A model generated the notes under the pieces. That model was not told the origin of the DNA. It ran no database searches and saw only the letters and a list, made by a program, of their open reading frames with translations. DNA of 64,000 nucleotides from Manihot esculenta (taxonomy: Eukaryota > Streptophyta > Magnoliopsida > Malpighiales > Euphorbiaceae): contig NC_035161.2 of assembly GCF_001659605.2 (NCBI RefSeq), positions 186,001 through 250,000 on the forward strand, given 5' to 3'. The position numbers and the translations under genes are program-made. Position 1 is the stretch's first letter; each line of letters opens with the position of its first letter. Below, one piece after another: positions 1-11,374 of the stretch.

Positions 1-50
1 ATTGTGTTTGTTTGCTTGAGGACAAGCAAAAGGTTAGGTGTGGGGGTATT
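1..50 (+). mobile_element. Internal 3' end and polypurine tract of a plus-strand Ty3/gypsy element
   Basis: The first 50 bases hold a TTGAGGACAAGC block followed by GGTGTGGGGGTATT (37-50), directly next to a TG that opens a long LTR. This layout is the usual polypurine tract plus 3' LTR boundary of Athila/Tat-type Ty3/gypsy elements. The rest of the element lies left of the window. Confidence 0.7.
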
Positions 51-199
51 TGACAGAGCGTATTTTGGGCCATATTATCATGATCTTAATGATAATTATT
101 TGCACGTTTTCTGCCTAATTTGGTTGTTTTGTTCATGTTTTGCAGAAACTAGGTGTGAAAAGACATTCTGGAGAAAATGTGGTTAAAACTGCCAAAAAG

Positions 200-435
200 T
201 GCCAAATATGGAAAGTTCCAGAAAAGGAAAGTTTCATATATGGAAAGTGCCAAACAAGGAAAGAGTCAAAGAGCGCAGCCAGCAAACTGTCCGAAATTCG
301 AACTGCAGAATCCTTCCTGCCTTGTTTAGAACGTGTGCCAAGAAAGGAAAGTCTTCAAATAAGGCAAGTTTTCAGAAAAGGAAAGTCTTCAAATGAGGAA
401 AGTGCAGAGGCAAAAGCAAATAAGGAAAGCTCAGT
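200..435 (+). repeat. GGAAAG-rich short-motif array in the U3 of LTR-D
   Basis: About ten imperfect copies of (A)AGGAAAG separated by 8-30 bases, mixed with ATGGAAAGT and AAATAAGGCAAG variants. It lies upstream of the LTR TATA box, in the same relative place as the motif arrays of LTR-A and LTR-C. I see no coding sense in it. Confidence 0.55.
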
Positions 436-1124
436 CAGAGGATTATTTAAAATTCAAATCGCAGATATTTCTTTCCTTATTCAAAGATGTGCACATACTG
501 CAGCAGTCATATCTTCCAATTTAGGCAGCAAGATCTCATGAAGGCACACTTGCCTCTTCTGCGTTCAGCGTTTAAAATTCAAACGAAGGCTCCACCTGAA
601 AAGGAAAGACTTGGCAGATCCACTTTCCCTCTTGCATTCAATGACTGCGCACTACTTGCCTTCTGCAACATGATTTGCGCACCACTCTCTATTCAGGAAG
701 GAGATCTCTATGCACTTGGCCTTCATTCAGTCCAGATTCATAATTCAATAGAGGATCCATCTAAATAGGAAGTTTGGACAGCAAATATTTCCTATACAGA
801 AGCATCCGCGCGCCTACCTCTTCTGCAAAGCCTGATCCGCGCGCCTCCTGCCCTTTCAGTGCTATCCGCGCGCATGCCTCTCTCCTGCAGAGCAAGCCAC
901 GACTTTTCTTCCTCTATTGGCATCCTTGGATCGCTCTTCCTTCCTTTTCAGACACAAGGTACGCTCCTTTCCTATTCTGAAAGCCATCTGCGCGCACCTG
1001 CCTTCTGAAGTGCATGCACTACGATTCTTTCCTCTTCTGCAACAACTTGGGCAGCAAGTTGAGTTTGGGCAGCAACTTGGGCAGCCTCTACACTAATAAG
1101 GAAGACCTAGGCAGCATCAAAACT

Positions 1125-1134
1125 CTATAAAAAG
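1125..1134 (+). promoter_or_regulatory. TATA box of LTR-D
   Basis: CTATAAAAAG sits roughly mid-LTR, about 1 kb from either end, which is where the U3/R border of a long gypsy LTR is expected. LTR-A has the same CTATAAAAAG in the matching position on the other strand. Confidence 0.6.
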
Positions 1135-2465
1135 GTACTCTATTTGGCAGCCACGAATTTTTTGGACATTTTCAGACTCATCTTCTCCTTCTCCATCCGG
1201 ATCAAGCAAGGCCGCGCCTCCACCACCTTCGGCTTCTTCTTTTCTTCTTCTACCTTTCTTTATGGTTTTTGTTTCAGCCATGAGTGGCTGAAACCTTTCA
1301 TTCTAGTTGAAGATCAAGTGAAGCTTTAGTTGTATTGTGGATTGAGAGACTTGGACATTCATTGTTTTACCTTTTGTTATTCAATATTCTTGTGATTTCA
1401 TGCTTAAGGATATTATTGCTTTGTTATTTAAAATCTCCATTGATTTTTGTTGCAAAGTGATATATTGTTGTTTTGAATGATTTTAAGTCCGTATTTGCTT
1501 GAATCGTTTGAACATAAGAACACTTGGTGCACAACCAAGGAAATTGCATGATCTAGTGTTGTCTCCATGCATGTGGGTGACTAGAATTGGTTCTCTCCAT
1601 TACTTTATGCGATTGACTTTTGCAAAAGGCCTAAGGCTCAAAGACGTTCTTTGGCAATTGTTAATTAGTAATTGATTGGTGGACTTTCCCTAATTAATTT
1701 AATCTAAAAGAGAGACTATGGATGTGAGAAGCTTCTTCAATCTCCATAGCCAATTTATTGAATCAACAAAGGAACATTTGAGTCAATGATCAATCCCTTC
1801 AACTAAAGTGAATCTAAATCTTCAACTAGAGCTTTTACCATCATTGTTTTACCCTCAATTTACTTTCTGCTTACTTTTAATTGCTCTTTTCTTTAGCTTA
1901 ATCAAATCAATCTTGAAACCCCCATTTTTTACTTTACATGCACTTGCACTTTCTTTTCTTTTCTGCTCTCTTTAATTTGGTCTATTCAAGGAAGGTAAAC
2001 GAGTATCAATTCCCTGTGGATACGATCCTCTTACCACTGTCTGCAATTTTAATATTGTTGGTAGTTAAACAGGTTATTTATTTTGACCGGCTTCGACAAC
2101 CGTTGTGTCAACTAACTTTGTGTTTGCATGTATTTGTATTTTTATTTCCCCTGACCTTAGCAAATTTGAGGATTCAATTCAAGAGAAAAACTCCCTAAGT
2201 GAAGGTAACATACTGTGAATGATTCAATTTAAGCTTAAAGGGGTGGCAAATCAATGGGTCATGAGATAAGGAAACTCTTTTAACCTTGTTATCTATGTTG
2301 AGTAGAACAAAAGCCAAGTCAAAATTCTGTGTGTGTGTAAAAAGTGAAAAACATTCTGATGTGTGCAAAAAGGGGTAGGAATAATGCAAAAAGAAACAAA
2401 AAGAAACAAAAAGAAATCAAAAAGAAATCAAAAGATGGTGTGATCAGTGAATAAATACTCTCCAG

Positions 2466-2500
2466 TACCCCCACACCTATCCCAAATATTGTCCTCAATG
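2466..2500 (-). other. Polypurine-tract-like block of the LTR-A element
   Basis: On the minus strand, TTGAGGACAAT is followed by AGGTGTGGGGGTA, the block that precedes the 3' LTR in LTR-D at the left end of the window. The sequence after it (leftward to 2111) does not match the start of LTR-A (TGATCAAGC). So either an untranslated stretch follows or the LTR has been lost. Confidence 0.45.
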
Positions 2501-2559
2501 TTTGAATATATGTATAGAGAAATGAAGGAGAAAAGGGAAAGGGACTTCCTGGCCTGTGG

Positions 2560-2612
2560 GTGATTTGACCAGTGATTTGGGCAAGCACTGGGCAAATCAC
2601 TGGGCAAATCGC
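2560..2612. repeat. Cluster of GTGATTTGGGCAAATCAC-type motifs, 3' untranslated region of LTR-A element
   Basis: Four or five tandem half-units of GTGATTTG and CAAATCAC separated by GGG or ACCA. The cluster directly follows the last stop of the env-position ORF (2614-2612, minus strand). Confidence 0.75.
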
Positions 2613-4285
2613 TATCTGTCACGGTGCTGGGGCAGAAAATGGTCCACCAGCAGGTCCAACAAGTGCTCCATCCTTTGCATTCGGTCTTCAATCCTACTGA
2701 GATGAGCCTCTACTTTCTGGTTGGGGGCTTCGTCTTCAGGTGGCTAAGGGGCATCCTGCTGGGGGGCTGCTGGAGGTGGCTCGTTTGCTGGTTCCTGCCC
2801 TATTGCCTGTGTTGACCCATCTACTGGTTCTACTGTGGAGGCTGGCTGCTGGGTGCTGATGCTATTGGCTTTCTTCCTCCTGAAAATGCGCTCATGGCAT
2901 GGTGTTACTGGACCTGCAGGTGAAATTGAAAAAATGTCCCCCACTTTGCAAAGCAACCCCATGTCATCTAATGTGCGTAGGTCCAAGGGGGTTGTCTTGG
3001 AAGTGGGGGAAAGGTCAGTATGTGCTGGGTGCAATAATTTGAGATTCACTGCAATTGCAGTGATCAAGGGGCCAAAAATCAGTGGCCTGTTATACTGAAT
3101 GATGCTGGATAGTTGGGTGGCAACCTAGTATCCAAAATGTATTTTCCTGTGTGTGTTCATGCACCAAAGGATGTATAACTCAGTCCTGGTCAGGATGTTG
3201 GAAGCATCCTTCCTCCCAGAAAATGTATAAGCCAGGAATCTATGGAAGTATTTCAGGCTGGGGTTTTTGAGGTAAAGGTCCTTGGACCTGGTGGGTGAAT
3301 ATGAGTCTGGTGGATTATCACTTAATTCCAAGTACACAGAGCTCGGATCAAACTCAGCAGGGAAGTCCCAGGTGGACTGTGGGCATTCACAGCCCATGGC
3401 AATGCCGAATTCCTACAGGGATAAGCGAAATCGCTTCCCCAACAACCTAAATCCAATAGTGTCTGGTGTGTGTAGGTTGTGCATGGCAGGTTTATCAAAA
3501 TAAAATGTGGTGAAGAACTCATGTGTGAGTTCAAGGAAAGAGGGCATGCGTAGGAAGAAGAAGGTGTCCCAGCAAATAGCAGAAATGAGGGAACGTACCT
3601 GGGAATGGAGTCTCAGTGCTCCAAGGGTGCTATGGTGGATATACTTACCTGGGTGATAGGGTAGAGATGAAATTTTAATCAGCCTGGTTCGCTCAGAAAT
3701 TTTGTTGAATGTTAGGGCCTGAACGATGTGATCTGGGTATGCTGGCTTGGGCAAATCGCTGGGCAGATTACTGGGCATATCACTGAGTGTATCAGTGGGC
3801 ACATCGCTGGGCATATCACTTGGCAAGTCCGTGGGCGCATCAGTGGGCACATCGCTGGGCATATTGCTGGTGAAATTTCTGGGCGTACCACTTTCCTTGT
3901 GTCCTGCGGAATGTATGACAATGGTGGGTTCTGGCTCTGATCTCGGCGGTGGAGGTGGCGACTGTGTTCTTGGTCGTTTCTGGCCGTGGCCGGAGGAAGT
4001 GGTGGCTTCAGGTAGCATTTCGCCGGCAGGGTTTGCCGTTGGGGCTATTGTGGATGGTGGTGGCGGCGTTCTTTGCCGTTTCTTTTGCCGGCGATATGTC
4101 TGGACGGCCGGTGAGTCGGTGCGTCCGGTCGCTGTTTCAGTAGCCGGTGGCGTTTCGGTGCTGGTGGTGGCTGGTGGAGTGGTGTCCCACGCTTCATCGT
4201 CACTGTCGGAGGGGATGGGTCTCGGCAGCCCTAGTTTCTTCCACATGAACGGTCCGCCGGTGGCCTTCATCTTAATTCGGACCAT
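2612..4285 (-). pseudogene. Env-position ORF of the LTR-A element with a plant retrotransposon-ORF-type domain; in-frame stops
   Basis: This second ORF lies downstream of pol. The chosen start is the ATG at 4285-4283 (CCACCATGG context, followed by MVRIKMKATGG); the frame stays open upstream to 4681 but that part is low-complexity leader. Order: a Pro/Thr/Ser-rich N-terminal region, a repeated S/T-D-x-P segment (about 3885-3745), then a conserved block (about 3700-3050) with HEFFTTFYFD, IGFRLLGKRFRLSL, LAYTFSGRKD, LYILWCMNTHRKIHFGY and PLITAIAVNL. It ends in a heptad-like helix (about 2720-2640). These blocks resemble the family annotated as 'putative plant transposon protein' found after pol in Athila-like elements, from memory of the family. 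Three in-frame TAG codons interrupt it (3415-3413, 3127-3125, 2746-2744) and a fourth TAG ends it (2614-2612), with no frameshift between. I see no signal peptide or transmembrane helix, so an envelope function is not supported. Confidence 0.65.
3745..3885. repeat. In-frame motif array in the env-position ORF
   Basis: About ten 12-base-phase units such as GGGCATATCACT, GGGCACATCGCT and GGGCAAATCGCT. On the minus strand they read as repeating S/T-D-M/V/L-P peptides. The unit is a diverged half of the GTGATTTGGGCAAATCAC motif found elsewhere in the element. Confidence 0.75.
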
Positions 4286-4467
4286 GGTGGTCTTGAGTTT
4301 GCCGGTGGGTGAGTGGTGGTCGGAGGAGAGAAATCTTGAAGAAGAAGAAGAGATAAAAGTAGTAAATTGCGTAAAAAGTAAAAAATAAAAGAAAAGACTA
4401 CTTAAAGTGATTTGGGTATGTGAACTGCCCTGATCATTTAATGTTGGCCCTCTGGATTCTTGACAGG

Positions 4468-4711
4468 GTGATTTGACCAGTGATTTGGGCAAATCACTTG
4501 GCCAGATCACTCCTCCTTTGCAGTTGCTGGGCTGGTACTGTTCACGCCCTTTGCTGATGATGTGCTTGATGTGCGATTGGACCGGTGATCTGGTCAAATT
4601 ATCTGGGCAAATGGGCAAATCACTGCCCCGATCACTTGTGACTATGGTACATTCAGTCGATTTGCCCGGCGATTTGGGCAAGCAGTGGGCAAATCACTGG
4701 GCAAATCACTG
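4468..4711. repeat. Three motif clusters in the leader between pol and the env-position ORF
   Basis: Clusters at 4468-4512, 4573-4640 and 4657-4711 contain GTGATTTG, CAAATCAC, GATCACT and GTGATCTG units joined by GGG, ACC or GCC. The left cluster contains the exact near-palindrome AGTGATTTGGGCAAATCACT. This stretch separates the end of pol (4774) from the likely start of the second ORF (4285). Confidence 0.75.
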
Positions 4712-6008
4712 TCTCTGGGCTGCCTCCCAGTAGCGCCCTGTTTTCTGTCGTGGGCTGGACTTCAGTGTCTTGCTCAGCAGTCTTGGGAAGGGGGATCCAA
4801 GGGAACCTCCTCCACAACATGGACAGTAAAACCTTCATAGAATCTCTTCAAACGATGCCCATTAACTTTGAAAACTTTGCTTGTTTGTGGGCTCCGTATG
4901 TCAACAGCTCCATGTGGATAGACATGCTCAACCAAGAATGGCCCAATCCACCTAGACCGAAGCTTTCCAGGGAATAATTTGAACCTGGAATCAAAAAGCA
5001 AAACCTTATCACCAACCTGGAAGTGTTTTCTGGAGATGTTTTTGTCATGGAAGGCTTTGGTCCTTGCTTTATAATCCAATGAGGCTTCATATGCATCACG
5101 CCGAATCTCCTCAAGCTCTTGGATTTGCAATTTCCTGTGAACTCCAGCCTCTTTTTCATCAAGATTGCAGCTCTTCACAACCCAATAGGCTTTGTGTTCA
5201 AGTTCCACAGGTAGATGGCATGCTTTCCCATAAATCAGCCTATATGGAGACATCCCAATTGGAGTTTTATATGCTGTTCTATATGCCCACAAGGCATCAT
5301 TTAGGCGCACACTCCAGTCCTTGCGACTTGGGCAGACTGTTTTCTCCAAGATGGACTTGATCTCCCTATTTGACACTTCAGCCAGCCCATTTGTTTGAGG
5401 ATGATAGGCGGTAGAGGTTCTATGGATGACATGGTGCTTCTTTAAGAGAGTTTCTACCAACTTGTTGCAAAAATGGGTGCCTCGGTCACTGATTATGGCC
5501 TTGGGCAGTCCAAATCTTGAGAAAATGTGGGATTTTACAAAATCACACACTGTTTTTGCATCATCAGCCCTTGTTGCTTTGGCCTCAATCCACTTGGACA
5601 CATAATCTACAGCAAGAAGTATGTAGGTATTGCCAAAGGAAGGTGGGAATGGTCCCATGAAGTCAATGCCCCATATGTCAAAGATTTCACACACCATGAT
5701 GGGGGCTTGTGGCATTTCACTTCGGTTGCCAAGGTTTCTCGTTTGTTGGCATCTTGCACATGACCTACAAAATAAATAAGAATCTCTGAAGAGGTTAGGC
5801 CAAAATAACCCACTTTCAAGTATTTCAAGGCTGTCTTGCGTGGCCCAAAGTGTCCCCCACAACTGTAAGAGTGGCAGAAAGTTAGGACAGAAGAAATCTC
5901 ATGATTTGGGATGCATCTTCGGATCACTTGGTCTGCACAATGCTTCCATAGGTAAGGTTCATCCCACACATAATACCTTGCATTTTTCTTGATCTTGTCT
6001 CTCATGTG

Positions 6009-6036
6009 TTTGGGCAAATCAGTGGGCAAATCACCT
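6009..6036. repeat. Motif copy inside the pol frame between RNase H and integrase
   Basis: TGGGCAAATCAGTGGGCAAATCACC, read on the minus strand as GDLPTDLPK, sits in the linker after ADHLSRI and before the integrase zinc finger. It keeps the reading frame. Confidence 0.7.
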
Positions 6037-7710
6037 GTGGCAAGGAAATTAACAATATCAGCATACCATGGTTCCTCTTCTTGGACAGCAAAGAGGTGCT
6101 CATCAGGGAAGGTCTCATTGATGGGGCATGGCTCCATTTCTGAAAAAATTCTGCTGAGGTGGTCAGCCACAAGATTCTCTTTTCCCTTTTTGTCATGAAT
6201 CTCCAAGTCAAACTCTTGTAGCAACAATATCCAACGTACTAGCCTTGGTTTGGACTCTTTTTTCTTGATTAAATACCTCAATGCAGCATGGTCTGAGTAT
6301 ATGATCACCTTGGTCCCAAGTAGATAGGACCGAAACTTCTCCAATGCAAAGACAACAGCCAGCAACTCTTTTTCCGTGGTTGAATAATTGCATTGTGCAG
6401 CATCTAGGGTGCGTGAGGCATAGTGAATGACATGAGGAGAGTTACCTTTATGCTGTCCTAATACTGCTCCTACAGCAAAGTTGCTGGCATCACACATGAT
6501 CTCAAATGGAAGGGTCCAATCAGGTGGCTGGATGACTGGGGCAGAAATTAGCAGTGATTTGATCAAATCAAAGGCTGTTTTGCAGCTGTCATTAAATTCA
6601 AATGGGATATCCTGCTGTAATAACCTGCACAAAGGCTGAGTTATCTTGGAAAAATCCTTGATGAACCTCCTATAAAAACCAGCATGTCCAAGGAATGATC
6701 TAATCTCCCTAATGCTGGTTGGATAGGGCAGATTTTTGATGGTGTCAATTTTGGCTTTGTCTACCTCAATCCCTTTTTCTGAAACAATATGGCCCAAGAT
6801 TAAGCCATGGCTGACCATGAAGTGGCACTTCTCATAATTGAGAACCAAGTTTGTCTCCAAACAGCTTTGAAGTATCTTCTCCAAGTTGGCTAGGCATTCA
6901 TGGAATGAGTTGCCATACACCGTAAAGTCATCCATGAAAACTTCAATGATCTTCTCCACATAGTCAGAAAAAATGCTCATCATGCACCTTTGGAAAGTGG
7001 CTGGTGCATTGCAAAGACCGAAGGGCATCCTCCTAAATGCGAAGGTGCCAAATGGGCATGTGAAAGTGGTCTTCTCTTGATCTTCGGGTGCAACGGGAAT
7101 TTGATAAAATCCCGAATATCCATCTAGGAGGCAGTAATGACTTTTTCCAGCAAGTCTTTCAAGCATTTGATCCATAAATGGCAAGGGAAAGTGGTCCTTC
7201 CTTGTGGCTGTGTTGAGCTTCCTGTAGTCCATGCAAACTCTCCACCCATTTTGCACACGAGTGGGTACTAGCTCTCCTTCAGAATTAGGGATAATGGTAA
7301 TCCCAGTCTTCTTTGGTACCACATGAATGGGACTCACCCATTTACTGTCAGAAATGGGGTATATGACCCCAATATCTAGGAGTTTCACTATCTCCTTCTT
7401 CACAACCTATATCATTGGTGGATTCAGCCTTCTTTGTGCCTCACGAACAGGTTTGCACTCATCCTCCATAAGTATCCGATGCATGCATGTTGATGGTGAG
7501 ATACCCTTTATGTCCTCCAAGGTCCACCCAATTGCCTTCTTGTGCCTCCTCAACACATCTAAGAGCTTACCCTCTTCTTCTTGGCTGAGCTGGTTGGAAA
7601 TAATTACTGGAAGTGTATTTCCAGCTCCCAAGTATGCATATTTGAGGTGGCTAGGCAAGGGTTTCAGTTCTGGTGCTTCCTCTGTCTGCTGGTTTTCTGT
7701 CTGATTGTTG

Positions 7711-7850
7711 TCTGATTTGGGCTGTGATTTGGGCAGATTATCTAGTGATGTGGGCAAATCACTCCCTGTCAAGTCTGTCTGCTCCAGTGATTTGATCTGT
7801 GATTTGAGCAGATTATCTGGCGATGTGGGCAAATCACTGGGCAAATCACC
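7711..7850. repeat. Motif cluster inside the pro-pol linker
   Basis: Seven or more GTGATTTGGGCA, GATGTGGGCAAATCACT and CAAATCACC units. On the minus strand they give repeated GDLPSDLPTS and GSDLPTSLDNLPKS peptides between the protease and the reverse transcriptase. The frame is preserved. Confidence 0.75.
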
Positions 7851-8737
7851 CATATCCAGCAAGTTACAGCAGATTGCTGTTTTTTCTGCTTCAGTGATGT
7901 TGCTGTCCACTTCTCTTTCCCTGCAAAGGCCATCATAAAGTAAATTTTCTTGTTCAAAATCAAAACATTCTTGACTTATATCATCAATAACATCAAGGCC
8001 ATAAACAGGAGAAACATTATTGGGGAATTTCATGGCATCATAAACATTAAATTTGATAACTTCCCCTTCAAACTCCATAGTCAATGTGCCATCATGCACA
8101 TCAATTTTTGTTCTTGCTGTACTTAAGAATGGTCTTCCAAGTAGGATATCAGAGGTGGTGTTGCTCTTGTCTTCCTCCATGTCAATAACATAAAAATCTG
8201 CTGGAAAGATTAATTGGTCCACTTGCACCAACACATCTTCTAGCACTCCCTTGGGGTAGACAACAGATCGATCAGCCAATTGGATCATAATGCTGGTGCC
8301 CTTGAGTGTACCTGCATTCAACAAGTTAAAAATGGAAAGAGGCATGACATTTATTGAAGCTCCAAGGTCACACATGGCCTTCTTTATTCCCACATTGCCT
8401 ATTTTGCATGAAACCGCGAACATTCCTCTATCCTTGCATTTGGTGGGAAGTTTTCTTTGAATGACAGCTGAGACACACTCCCCCACACTTACCTTTTCAC
8501 GTTCAGCAAGTTTCCTTCGGTTGGTGCATAACTCTTTGAGAAACTTGACATACCTTGGAATTTGCTTTACAGCATCAAGTAGGGGAATGTTGATTTCCAC
8601 CTTGCGAAGTGTCTCAAGTATCTCTTTTTCTTCTTTCTCCTTTTGGGACCTTGCAAATCTCTTTGGGAAGGGAGGAGGTACCTTGAATCTCTTTGCTGGT
8701 TGCTGTTTCTGCCTTTGACTGGATTCTGCCTTCTCTG

Positions 8738-8869
8738 GTGATTTGGGCAAATCACTTTCTGCCTTCTCTGGTGGTTTGGGCAGATCACTGCTGGACAGCT
8801 CAGTTTGACCAGCGATCGGGTCAGTTTCTACTAGTGAATTGGGCAAATCACTGCCCTGATCACTTTCTG
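8738..8869. repeat. Motif cluster inside the gag-protease linker
   Basis: Units GGTGATTTGGGCAAATCACT, GGTTTGGGCAGATCACT and GAATTGGGCAAATCACT read on the minus strand as repeated SDLPK-S/P-PEKAES peptides just before the protease domain. The frame is preserved. Confidence 0.75.
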
Positions 8870-10453
8870 GCAGAATTTCTTCCATGCCCTGTTTTTGCAA
8901 TTTTTCAGCCCTATTGTCTTGTAACTCCTTTCCACTCCTCAATGTGATGGCACTAGCATTTTGCCTTGGATTTATCTCAGTTTGGGAGGGTAGCTTCCCT
9001 TAAGACTCATATTTGCTCATTGAAGTGGCCATTTGGCTCACTTGTTTCTCAAGATTTTGCACGGTACTTGCTAAATTCTTCACAATCTCTTCAAGAGATT
9101 CATTGGAGTTCTGAGGTGCAGCTTGAGCTTGGTTCCTTTGCTGGTAGCTTGGGTATTGGTTTCCCCTTGCATAACTGAAATTTGGATGGTCCCTCCAGCC
9201 TGGATTATAAGTATTTGCATAAGGATCATACCTTCTTTGCCCATTGAAGCCTCCAACAGCATTGACTTGCTGGTCCTCCTCTTGAAGGGAAGGACATAGA
9301 TCAGTTGGGTGGTTGTTGGCACATATTCCACATGTCTTGGGCTGCTGAATCTGCTGGACTTGTTGGGTTTGACTCACAACAAGGCTACGGACAGCATTGG
9401 TGAGTTCAGAAAGTTGGGATGATAAAATGGAAGTACTCACCTCATTTACATTCCTTGTTGGCAGCTCTTGGTCTCCAAATTGTTGAGAAGCTGCAGCCAT
9501 GGAGGATATTAAGTCCCTCATCTCTCGAGGTGATTTTTTTTCAATTGTTCCTCCACAGGCTGCGTCAATAAATTTTCTCTCTGAGGGTAGCAAACCTCCA
9601 TAGAAGTACTCAATGAGAGATTGGTCAGAAATATCATGCCGAGGGCAGCTTGTGCACAACTTTTTGAACCTCTCCCAGTACTCATACAAGCCTTCAGAGT
9701 GCTTTTGCTTTATGCCACTTATTTCTCGACGGATGCCTATGGCTTTTGAGGTTGGAAAGAATTTTCTCAAGAATGCTCTTACCATATCAGCCCATGATGT
9801 GATGGATCCGGGTGGCAAGTAGAATAGCCATTCTTTGGCATAGTCTTCAAGGGAAAAAGGGAAGGCTCTAAGCTTGATATCGTCTTCTGGAATGCCTTGG
9901 GGTCTCATGGTTGAGCACACAACGTGGAATGCCTTCAAATGCTTGTGAGGATCTTCATTTTCTAGGCCTCTGAATTTAGGAAGGAGATGAATCAGACCTG
10001 TCCTTAGTTCGAATGGTGCTGTCAATAGGGGATATTCAATGCATAAGGGTGCTTGATCTCCTGCTGGTTCAGCTAACTCTCCGAGAGTTCTTTCCCGTGG
10101 CTAAGGTGCTTGGATGGGCACGTTTCCAGCTTGTATTTCAGCTTCTACATGTGCAGCAGGTGGTGCTGCCATTGCTGGATTTTCTGCCATAACCAGAAGT
10201 TCAATTTCTGGTGCAAATTCAGTAGTAGTAGGTGCGGTGATGGAAGTTTCTGCTGGTGCAGAAATTTCTTCAGCAGGGGCAGTAGGTGGTCTGTGAGGTG
10301 GAGTTGTTGATGAAGATGGTTTTGAGGCTTGGTTCCTCAAATTTGCTTGCTTCCTTAAGCTCTTGGCAGTTTTTTCAATCTCCGGATCGTAAAGAAGAGT
10401 GTCTTTACGGCCAGACCTGGTCATAAAGGGAAAATACGTTAGTTTAAATCAAC

Positions 10454-10471
10454 TCCCCGGCAACGGCGCCA
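10454..10471 (-). other. Primer binding site of the LTR-A element (tRNA-Asp type)
   Basis: The plus strand reads TCCCCGGCAACGGCGCCA, which matches, as I remember it, the last 18 bases of plant tRNA-Asp including CCA. On the minus strand it is TGGCGCCGTTGCCGGGGA, five bases after the end of the LTR. Athila elements use this primer. Confidence 0.85.
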
Positions 10472-11374
10472 ATTTTTGATAAGCGGTTGTCGAAGCCGTC
10501 AAAAATAACCTATTATCAATCACAAATAAATTTGTAAATAGTGGCAATAGGGTCGAACCACAGGGAATTGACACCAAGTATCTTCCTAATAATGACTAAG
10601 GCAAGTAATAACAAGTAAGTAAAAGAGGGGGGTTTGTTTTGATGAGTTAAAATCTAAAAGCAAAAGAGAACAATAATTTAATTGAAAAGGAATTTCAATG
10701 AGAAAGAGATTCTAGCTGAAGTGTGAGTCTGATTCAGTTTGTTCAGAATTAATCATTGATTATTAAAGACTCTTATTTGATTTCAATAAATCAGTTTTGG
10801 TTGTGGAAGACGCTTCTCACAATCCAAATTCCTCCTTAGTTCTAGTTTGATTAGGAAACGTTCGCTAATCAAACACTGATCAACAAGTTGCCAAGGAACG
10901 TCCTTGGGGCATTTAGCATCGAACAACCGTTGATCGCATTAAGACTTAGAGAAACCCAATTCTACCCTTGCCAACCGCGTGGTCAAGGCTAGGTTATGCA
11001 ATTGATTATATTTATGTTCAAACAATTTAAGCAATTACGGACCTAAATCATTCAAACAATTTATCACTTAAGCAATTTAAAAGCAATGGGCCCTTATTGA
11101 TTCTAAAAGCAAAGTAATAATTATGGAAAAGATCAGATTGCATAAATATTGAAATAAACAAGAGTTCAACAATGGAGTATTAAACCTCCCAATTCATCAC
11201 AAATCTGAATATTCTCAACTTCAACTAGAAAAGATGAAAATTAGCCACACATGGTAGACTAAATACACAAAAGATGAAAAAGAAAAGAAAAGGGAAGAAG
11301 CTGCAAAATTTCTGGAGAGTTTCTGACGAGTTGAGTTGCTGATCAGAAGATGATTTTGCTGGTTTTGAGGCTCT

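Larger units (their letters stand above)
51..2110 (+). mobile_element. LTR-D, 3' LTR of an Athila-like Ty3/gypsy element
   Basis: The 2060-bp LTR begins TGACA (51-55) and ends TGTCA (2106-2110), a perfect 5-bp inverted terminal repeat. A polypurine tract abuts its left end. Its 3' part (about 2000-2105) matches the U5 end of the minus-strand LTR-A (around 10480-10570, reverse complement), including CAATTCCCTGTGG and GGCTTCGACAACCG. A TATA box CTATAAAAAG lies at 1125-1134. The region before it carries repeated AAGGAAAG units (200-430) and repeated ATCCGCGCGC-type units (804-880, again near 985). The right flank ACTAA (2111-2115) would be one copy of the target duplication; the other is outside the window. 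Confidence 0.8.
4774..10424 (-). pseudogene. gag-pro-pol polyprotein of the LTR-A Athila-like element, interrupted
   Basis: A single frame runs from ATG 10424-10422 (MTRSG) for about 1880 codons. Gag: capsid-like block FELRTGLIHLLPKF (about 10010) to a CX2CX3HX4C knuckle (CGICANNHPTDLC, about 9320). Protease: CDLGASINVMP (about 8370-8340). Reverse transcriptase: [12 protein letters not shown] and FMDDFTVYG (about 7030-6910). RNase [39 protein letters not shown] (about 6510-6130). Integrase: HHCC finger ending CRSCARC, then GIDFMG, SDRGTHF and a NREIKS glutamate (about 5890-5350), and a C-terminal [12 protein letters not shown] block near 4900. Breaks: TAG at 10103-10101, TAA at 9002-9000, TAG at 7409-7407, and loss of one base in an A run near 5826-5822 between the RNase H half and the integrase core. 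It ends at TGA 4776-4774. Codons on both sides of each break match the family, so damage is recent or slight. Confidence 0.88.

Noticed and set aside
3747..4388. 213-codon plus-strand open frame, Gly/Val-rich
   Set aside because: It is the complement of the Pro/Thr-rich coding region of the env-position ORF; the minus strand is the conserved one.
2560..8869. Repeated GTGATTTGGGCAAATCAC clusters as a CRISPR-like array
   Set aside because: Units vary in spacing, have no unique spacers of constant length, lie in coding frames, and the genome is a plant.
10454..10471. A partial tRNA-Asp gene
   Set aside because: Only the last 18 bases match and they sit next to an LTR end in the correct orientation for a primer site; no tRNA body is present.
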